The position numbers and the translations under genes were made by a program. The notes below the pieces were generated by a model that ran no database searches, was not told the DNA's origin, and saw only the letters and a program-made list of their open reading frames with translations. Of a stretch of 64,000 bases of DNA, positions 57,901 to 64,000 are shown piece after piece. Within the stretch, counting starts at the first letter, position 1, and each line of letters begins with the position of its first letter. Origin of the DNA: Hygrophila difformis (Eukaryota; Streptophyta; Magnoliopsida; Lamiales; Acanthaceae); contig JAOANR010000014.1 of the NCBI GenBank assembly GCA_030278955.1, positions 31,757,453-31,821,452 on the forward strand, written 5' to 3'.

Positions 57901-59544
57901 AATGGAATTTTGAAAACTTAGGGTTTGCTTTGTCGCTAAGTAAAAATTTTGTCGCGGAACGTGGTTCCGCGACAAGGGGGCATAGCGACAAAGGGGTTGA
58001 AAATTGGACAAGGCATAATTCTTGTCGCGGAACAAGAGGTTTTGGCGCGGAACGTGGTTCCGCGACAAGGTAACTCCGCGACAAAGCCCTTCCAGAATAA
58101 AATCACAAGTATTTGGGTCCTTGGTCGCTAATCAGGATTTTGTCGCGGAACGTGGTTCCGCGCCAAGGGTTGTTTCGCGACCAAGGGTTTTAAAAATAAT
58201 GGTTAACAAATGTTCTTTGGCACCTTTGTCGCCAACGCGTCATTTTGTCGCGGAACGTGGTTCCGCGACAAGAGTTGTTCCGCGACAAAGGTGTGTCCAG
58301 TGCACATGTCAGAAAAGTAAAGTGGAACAGTGGCATGCATTATGTGTGATCTCACCCTTTTCAGATTCAAAAGCTAAACTAAGCTTAAAATGACAAAACA
58401 GAAAATGAATCTAGCTAGAACATGCTTGAACATAAAAGAAATGAAACAAACTTAAATCTTATGAAACCCTAATCTGAGCTTGATCACCCATAAGCGTGCA
58501 TCATTATCCCAAGAAAAAGTCACCAAGCAGTGACATTAAAAAATGCAAAACAAGGATCAAATGACCCAAGGAAAACGAAAGCAGTAAGATCCATGGGGTG
58601 TGAGACCCATTTCATGATTTTGGGACACAAATGGAGAATGTTTTCCCATATTATTAAACGGTGTTGTTCATACCCATGATTTGGGTACCACAAACCCTTA
58701 AACAAAAGTTTAGAACAAGAAATAAGGTGTAAAACTGGCTATCTAACCAAAGTGCAGTAAACTACTTCTAACTAGTGCATGAATTAAATAATACAAGAAA
58801 AATCTAACTAAACTACCCTAAACTAAGCTAAACTACTGAACTTCCCACTTGTCTTCAAGAATGAGTATTTCTTCTAAAATTCTTCCAACCCTTTGCTCAT
58901 GAGAAACACCTCATATTTATAGAGGGGAAACCCTAAGCTCATGGGCCTTGATTTGAGCCCATTGTGTCTCAAGACATCACACACATCACAGCTTTGTCTC
59001 GGAGCACCAAGTTTGGTCGCGGAACACACTGCATGTGGCAAAGCTTCTCGACTGGGTCTTGTGTCTCTAAAAATGCATCTTTGTCGCGGAATGGACCTTT
59101 GTCGCGGAATAGGGCATCGCGACAAAGGTCTTGCGCCAGAGGTATCTGGCTGGTCTTCTCCTTCATCTGAGCTTGCTTGGTCGCGGAACGTTCCTTTGTC
59201 GCGGAACACTGCATCGCGCCATAGGGCTTCCGCGACAGAGGTCTTCCTGGGCTTGCTGGATTGGGCCAGATGGGCCGAAAATGTTCTCTTTGTGGGCTTT
59301 TCTATCTTTTTCCCATCTTTTTGTTTCCTTTTCTTTTTCTCATGTTTTTGGATTTTTCTAACATAATTATGTAATAAAATTACATATTTATGCCTTTTTC
59401 ACACCAGCTTATTATTTTTACAATTATGCATAAATCAGTCCAATTCGACTGCTTTCTTACTTAATGTAAGACCGGAATGCGATCAAATGCCCGTTTAAGA
59501 CGCGGAAATGGATTGAAAATAATGGTCATTTCTGGCCATTATCA
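54999..59544 (-). repeat. Element B 5' LTR (right copy)
   Basis: A 4546-bp copy of 42029-46573. A minus-strand TATA box TATAAATA lies at 58921-58914. Hairpin arrays are at about 57820-58290 (downstream of TATA, transcribed) and 58990-59240 (upstream, U3). Confidence 0.92.
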
Positions 59545-60430
59545 CACGGAAAAGACAAAATAAATAAGAGAAAATATTTTTGGGTCATCTTGTATGAGAG
59601 ACATTGGTTTCTCATGCAAGGGTATGGAATTAAATCCATAATTACTCTTTATGGTCTAAATAATCACTCATTCCATAATTAATTAATTAATTACAGTCCG
59701 GATTATGTACTCAGATCACTAGAGTTTAATTTATGTAGAAGAATCTTTTAATGGAAAATTGAACAAAGTTCTTTATATCAAATTAATCATGGGTTGAGAT
59801 CATTGGATTTCAACCTCAAAATATTAATATAAAGGTTCAATTAAGTAATGGGGTGAGATGGAGAATAAAAATTTGGCAAAAAGGTGCCAAGCCTGTCGAG
59901 AAACAAGCCTGTCGAGAAACAGAAATTGTGTCGTGGACCGTGGGTCCGCGACAGGGGGATCTCGACAGAAAGGTGGAAAATAAGAGAAATTAAAATTCTG
60001 GAAATTAGGGTTGTTGTGTCGCGGAACAAGAAGTGTGTCGCGGACCGTGGGTCCGCGACAGGGGTTTCGCGACACAAGGTTTGAAAATTCAACAAGGGCA
60101 TAATTCCTGTCGCGGAACAAGAAGTGTGTCGCGGACCATGGGTCCGCGACAGGGGTTTCGCGACAGAGCCCTTCCAGAATAAAATTACAAGTATTTGGGT
60201 CCTCTGTCGCTAATCAAGGAGTGTGTCGCGGACCGTGGGTCCGCGACAGGGGTTTCGCGACAGAGGGATTTTAAAAATCTTGCAAAATTTTGGCAGCATA
60301 ACACCTTATGTTGCATTGCATGGAAGTGCGTTGTGATCCGTGGGATCACAACGGGAAAATCACGTTGCAACCCGTGGGGTTACAACGTGATGCAATACAA
60401 GATAGGAGATGCAATTTTTGAGTAAATATG
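59545..60430 (-). repeat. Element A LTR part with alternative hairpin stems
   Basis: The segment aligns with the B LTR from 44505 onward. The hairpins here have arm TGTCGCGGACC with loop GTG or ATG and matching GGTCCGCGACA (59930, 60035, 60128, 60223). Two more diverged ones follow: arm CGTTGTGATCC, loop GTG, at 60329-60353, and arm CACGTTGCAACCC, loop GTG, at 60361-60389 with one mismatch. Confidence 0.88.
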
Positions 60431-61690
60431 CACAAACACTTTAATAGCACCCCTAGTTAGATCTAATGCACTAGAAATAAAAGATAAAGAAAATAAAATA
60501 CTACCTAAACTAGAGACATGAGAATAAAGAAAGAAAACAACAAAACAGAATAACTAAAAAAAAATGACAAAAGCCTAATCTACAACTAAAGACAAAAAGA
60601 GGAACAGAATATAAAAATCAAGCCTAATACTAGTAGCAAAAATTAAATACCAATTATGCTAACAAATAAATAAAAATAAAAACTACACTAAATCTAACAA
60701 GGGATAATGATCAAGTGTTTATGCAATTATTAAGTCTAAATAAAGCATTAAACCTATCTAAAAATAATAAAAATGGTCAGTTGACCAAAAATGGAAAAAT
60801 AAAGCAATAAATATCATGGAAATGATCTATAACAATTTTTGTGGAACATTTTCTCATATAACATAGAAAACCAAAAATGGTTTAAACACACCCATTAATT
60901 AAGTGTTTCAAACCCAAAATCCAAAAATATAAACTGGGAAAATAAATTGAACACTAGCTACACTTATTTATTACAAAGCAATAATTAAAACTAAGCTAGA
61001 GTCTATTTCTACATGACATGAAAATAAATTAAACTATCTACCTACACTAATTTTGGAGAGCACAGTGGTGCCTCCATGAACAATAAAATAAACTAAAGTA
61101 TAGCTAGGTTACTGTTCAAAGGGGTAGGAGGATATATTTATAGGGAGTAGGGAAAAAGGCCTAGGCCCATTAAAGGTCCGTGTCGCTAGACGAAATGCTG
61201 TGTCGTGGAACAATTTGTGGCTAGGGACACAAAATATAAATGCATTTGACATCAAGTTTCTGCACAGGAGGGAACGGGAGCTCAAGTCCGGCAAGATGGG
61301 ACAAAAATTCTCCACCCAGTTGGACCTCAAGTCCATGGAGCTTCCAAGTATTTCAGCATGTGGGTGAATTTTGAATTGAAAAGTGGAGACATGTGCAGTG
61401 TCACGTGACTGCTCCCTTTTTCTGCTTCTGCCCGTGGCGCGATACTCAATGGGGCGCGAGAGAGCTCCGTGTCGCGGAACTGTGACTCGCGACAGGGGTC
61501 TGTCTTGATATTCAATTTTATCTGTCTTTAAACTCCCCAGTCCTTAACCATTTTCCCTGTCGCTAGAGGAGCTGTCGCTAGCCATGGCCTCGCGACAGGG
61601 ATTTCTGTCTTGAGCCTCTCTCACAGTCGCTAGCCATTTTTCCAGTCGCGAGACCACGTCTAGCGCCACCGGGGTCCCGAGGTCCGGATA
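60431..61690 (-). repeat. Element A LTR, AT-rich middle and promoter
   Basis: AT-rich sequence without ORFs. The minus-strand TATA at 61142-61133 marks the promoter. Scattered GTCGCTAG and TCGCGACAGG half-hairpins lie at 61170-61680 on its upstream side, mirroring the two-block layout of the B LTR. Confidence 0.65.
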
Positions 61691-62440
61691 AATTTTATCT
61701 CTCTTTTATTTTTCCTTTTCTCGACAGATTTGTCCTTTCTCGACAGATCTATCTTTTCTCTCTCCCTTCATTCTCGACAGATTTCATCTCCAATTCCATT
61801 CTCCATTTTCCTTCTACTGCTTTCTTCTTCTCTCCAGTTCGTTCTTTCAGTTTCTTCATTTTTCTTGTTTCGTTCTTGCCCCCAGTTTTCTTCATTTCCA
61901 ATTTCTCAATCTCCTTCTTCCTCTTTCTTTTCTTTCTGTTTTCCATCTTCTTCTTCTTTGTTTTCTCTATTTTTCTTTGTTGCTTGGAGAGGAGATGGAG
62001 GTGGCGGAGGAAGCGGTCGGAAGGGATGGAGACTTGCCGGAATCTGAAAACGGGGCGGGATATGGTGGAGAGCAGCGGCGGGGAGCTCGTCGGGGTTTGG
62101 CTGAGGGGAGATGGTGATTGAGGGGCTGCCATGGTGTTGGCCGGAGCGTCGGAGGTGACTGGAGTGGTGTTGGCGGAAGAGGGGAATGGTGGAGATGGCC
62201 GACGGAGACGGCGGAGGTTGAGGGTGGAGTTGGTGGTTGGATGCGGCTGTGGTGGAGATGCGGCAGTGGTGGTTGGAGTAGGGTGATGGTGGTCGCGGGT
62301 GTTGGGTTAGGGGGCTGCCGGAGAAGGAGGTCGGAGAGGGAGGTGGAGTGGCTATGGTGGTGGTTCGCCGGAGGGCCGCTGGCCGGCGGCGGCGGCGGGG
62401 CAGGTTAGGGTAGGGTTAGGGTTTGAATTAGGGTGGTGTA
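61691..62440 (-). other. GC-rich, gene-like segment inside element A LTR
   Basis: This stretch is far richer in GC than the rest of the LTR. On the minus strand it runs through repeated ACCCTAA-like motifs, CCGCCGCCGCCG, then a 127-codon frame (62132-61749) starting MAAPQSPSPLSQ with a serine/proline-rich N terminus and a lysine/arginine-rich tail, followed by pyrimidine-rich TTCTTCTT runs in the plus sense. It has no counterpart in the B LTR. It looks like a captured 5' part of a host gene. I do not recognise the product. Confidence 0.4.
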
Positions 62441-63008
62441 ATGGGCTATGGGTTTGGTTTTGGGCCAAGGGTTAATTGGGCTAGAATGGTTTTGTTGGGC
62501 TTGAATGGATTTGTGGACTGAATTGGACTGATAAATCTAAAACACTTGGACCAACTTAATCCACCTGCAATTAATTAAAATTAACAGTGATTAGTGGACC
62601 AATTAATTTAATTATAGCAGAAAAACAGAAATCAAAATAACCATAAAAATTATAAATATATACATCAAAGATATAAAATAGTATAAATAAGTATATTTAT
62701 TCCACTTGACTATTTAGTTTGTGTTCCATCCAATAGACTCGTGTTCCACCGAATAGACAACATCGAACCAAAATTAATCAAGTGTAAGATTTTTAATATT
62801 TTTAACATGTTTTTGGGTTTTTTAATAGATATTTAATAAAAATAATAATATTTTTGTGTTTTTCAATACCAGCTTATTATTTATACAAACTTGCAAATAT
62901 CTGTCAAATTCAACTGCTTTCTTATATAAATAAGACCGAAATGCGATCAAATGTCCGTATTAGACACGGAAATAGATTGAACATAATGGTCAATTTTGGT
63001 CATTATCA
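62441..63008 (-). repeat. Element A LTR, 5' terminal part
   Basis: The last about 150 bp align with the B LTR terminus (AGCTTATTATTT, AACTGCTTTCTTA, ATGCGATCAAATG, GGTCATTATCA). The preceding 400 bp are AT-rich with no ORF. Confidence 0.75.
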
Positions 63009-63696
63009 TCTTCCAACAAAAATTGGCCTCCGATTCGTCGATTACAAGCTTCAATCGAACAAAATCAACCCAAAACCTAAAATCAACAACCAACTCCAAA
63101 ATCAACACCATTAAGCTCACGAATATATCTAAAACATATATTTGAGTCTAAATATTCAAGGATTAAAGCTTAACTCAACAAAATACAAAAACCCCCAATT
63201 TTCACCCACGGTCAACACCCAAAACACCTCCAAATCTTAACAAAATCAAGAACTAATAACAATAAATCACTTACCAAAAGCATGAATATGAATTTCTCAA
63301 CTTGATTTCAAGCCAATATGAAGATTGTTCTTGGCCAAGGAGGGCTACGGGAAGGAGAAGAAATGGAGAGAGGAAGAAGAAAGGAAAAAATGGGGAAAGG
63401 GAAGAAAAGGAAAAATGGAGAGAGGAAGGTGGGTCTCAAACCCACTTCCCATTTTTAATAAAAATTATATCCGGATCGGGTCATGATGTTGTGTCTCCTT
63501 CCAACTTCTTTTATTCTAACAAGTCGCGGTCCATTTTTTTAAGCACTTTGGCTCTTATTAACTTGTGGGTTTGCTACCCACTTATACTTCTACTTCAATC
63601 CAATAACTCTCTTACACAAAAATTCATATTAGTTATCTTTATTAATTAACCACAATTACTTAAATCAATTATGCGTAAATTAATCGGGATGTTACA
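63009..63696 (-). repeat. Element C LTR, 5' part
   Basis: The promoter side of the solo LTR. On the minus strand it starts TGTAACATCCCGATTAATT, has a pyrimidine-rich stretch around 63430-63350, and a splice-donor-like CTTTTG/GTAAGTG at 63274. The plus-strand frame at 63302-63649 is not credible as a gene. Confidence 0.8.
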
Positions 63697-64000
63697 GCCT
63701 CGTAGAAATCCCGGGCCAATTATTGGTGATCGAGAGCACTATCATACTAATGAGGGGAAGAGGACATCCATTACGAGGACCTTTGGGAACAGACGAGTGA
63801 CCTCAGTATGGTGATGAGCCAGTTCCACAACCATCGCCACCAGGGCCTATGCGCTTTGATCCCAAACAATTCATGCAACAAATGTTCTCATTTATGCAAA
63901 ATATGAATCAGGGGCAGAGAACCGAGCAAGCATATCCCTATCACCATCTTGTGGATCATGTGTACTTGGCTAGACATCACCAGCCTTTTGTGTTCGGTGG
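63697..64000 (+). pseudogene. gag: Element D gag, continuation to window end
   Basis: The frame of 37463-37508 continues here in phase as a basic segment (RRNPGPIIGDREHYHTNEG) to a TGA at about 63812. A second frame then carries the coding signal (GPMRFDPKQFMQQMFSFMQ) to the window edge, implying a one-base shift. It is the N-terminal, proline-rich part of a chromovirus Gag; the capsid domain would lie beyond the window. Confidence 0.6.

Larger units (their letters stand above)
42029..59544 (-). mobile_element. Element B: non-autonomous Athila-like element with 4.5-kb LTRs
   Basis: The duplication CACGG flanks it (42024-42028, 59545-59549). LTRs are 42029-46573 (4545 bp) and 54999-59544 (4546 bp), differing at roughly 35 positions by eye (under 1%). 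On the minus strand the 5' LTR ends GTCAAAAGTTTCA and is followed by the tRNA-Asp-type primer site used by Athila elements. The 8.4-kb interior encodes one large protein and no protease, reverse transcriptase, RNase H or integrase. It fits a large retrotransposon derivative mobilised by an autonomous relative. Confidence 0.9.
39634..63008 (-). mobile_element. Element A: minus-strand solo LTR of the B family
   Basis: The ends are TGAAACTTTTGACA at 39634 and GGTCATTATCA at 63008, with the duplication TCTTC at 39629-39633 and 63009-63013. A-derived sequence is 39634-42028 plus 59545-63008, about 5.9 kb. It aligns with the B LTRs at both ends and through the section around 59550-60260. It has no internal region, hence a solo LTR, and is longer and more diverged than the B LTR. 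A minus-strand TATA (TATAAATATA) lies at 61142-61133. B inserted into it in the same orientation. Confidence 0.85.
37509..63696 (-). mobile_element. Element C: minus-strand solo LTR, interrupted by A
   Basis: The ends are TGTAACGCCCCG at 37509 and GATGTTACA at 63696, with the duplication GCCTC at 37504-37508 and 63697-63701. The C-derived sequence is 37509-39633 plus 63009-63696, about 2.8 kb. It has the internal order of a single chromovirus-type LTR on the minus strand: promoter side right, donor CTTTTG/GTAAGT at 63274, palindrome at 38018-38034, acceptor TTTTATAG at 37991, terminus at 37509. No internal domain is present, so this is a solo LTR left by unequal recombination, later hit by A. 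Confidence 0.85.
17313..64000 (+). mobile_element. Element D: chromovirus-like LTR retrotransposon, partial
   Basis: This is the outer host of the nested cluster. Its 5' LTR is 17313-17451 plus 35099-37192, split by element E. A degraded tRNA-Met-type primer site follows at 37195-37206. A gag start lies at 37463 and is interrupted by C at 37509-63696. Gag sequence resumes at 63702 and runs off the window. The LTR start is inferred by alignment with the 5' part of the C LTR (shared GGTTAATTAA, AGATA, GAGTAGAAG and AGCAAACCCA order), where the expected TG terminus is mutated. The LTR ends GGGGCGTTACA. Its 3' LTR is not in the window. Confidence 0.72.

Noticed and set aside
37509..63696. Single 26-kb autonomous LTR retrotransposon
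   Set aside because: The outer ends belong to one LTR on the minus strand with no primer site or pol next to them; inner duplications show nested insertions instead.

Overview
The window is plant nuclear DNA, most likely repeat-rich (pericentromere-like) heterochromatin of a flowering plant. It is AT-rich and I see no convincing host gene. Nearly every interpretable stretch is a transposable element, an endogenous pararetrovirus or a remnant of one. The evidence is Stowaway MITEs with TA duplications, a CACTA MITE, a hAT element with an 8-bp duplication, tRNA-derived SINEs, a truncated LINE, Mutator-like ends with a 9-bp duplication, Ty3 LTR retrotransposons of chromovirus, Tat and Athila-like type, and a Caulimoviridae-type reverse transcriptase.

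Region 1 (1-17312) is a patchwork of small elements. Positions 118-3077 form a very long imperfect palindrome; two Stowaway MITEs sit only in its left arm, so the right arm preserves the empty sites. Next come a SINE split by a hAT element (3917-4905), CACTA and Stowaway MITEs (5040-6372), an LTR fragment (7955-8241) and a degenerate minisatellite split by a LINE tail (8870-9890). A 6.8-kb unit with Mutator-like terminal inverted repeats (9997-16793) encloses a decayed endogenous pararetrovirus. The virus still shows its tRNA-Met primer site, movement-protein, protease/RT/RNase H and downstream ORFs, plus a promoter with paired TGACG motifs and a TATA box.

Region 2 (17313-64000) is one nested retrotransposon cluster. 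Oldest is chromovirus-like element D (5' LTR from about 17313, gag start at 37463, running off the window). Into its LTR jumped Tat-lineage element E (17452-35093, duplication GGAAG), and into the integrase of E jumped a gag-only element F (25425-32549, duplication GGAAC). Into the gag of D went C, a solo LTR on the minus strand (37509-63696, duplication GCCTC). Into C went A, another minus-strand solo LTR (39634-63008, duplication TCTTC). Into A went B, a complete minus-strand element of the same LTR family (42029-59544, duplication CACGG). By-eye LTR divergence is lowest in F and B (about 1%) and higher in E (about 2%), which fits the nesting.

The most unusual material is in A, B and F. B is a non-autonomous element with 4.5-kb LTRs, a tRNA-Asp-type primer site and one intact gene of about 1456 codons whose start lies in a separate 44-nt exon. 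The LTRs of A and B and the leader of B carry arrays of CG-rich hairpins whose stems differ by compensatory changes around a conserved 3-nt loop. F encodes only an intact Gag, and its LTRs carry eight 28-bp repeats, most of which fold as GAAA-tetraloop hairpins. Three chromovirus-type LTRs (C, D, F) share a palindrome and a candidate LTR intron.
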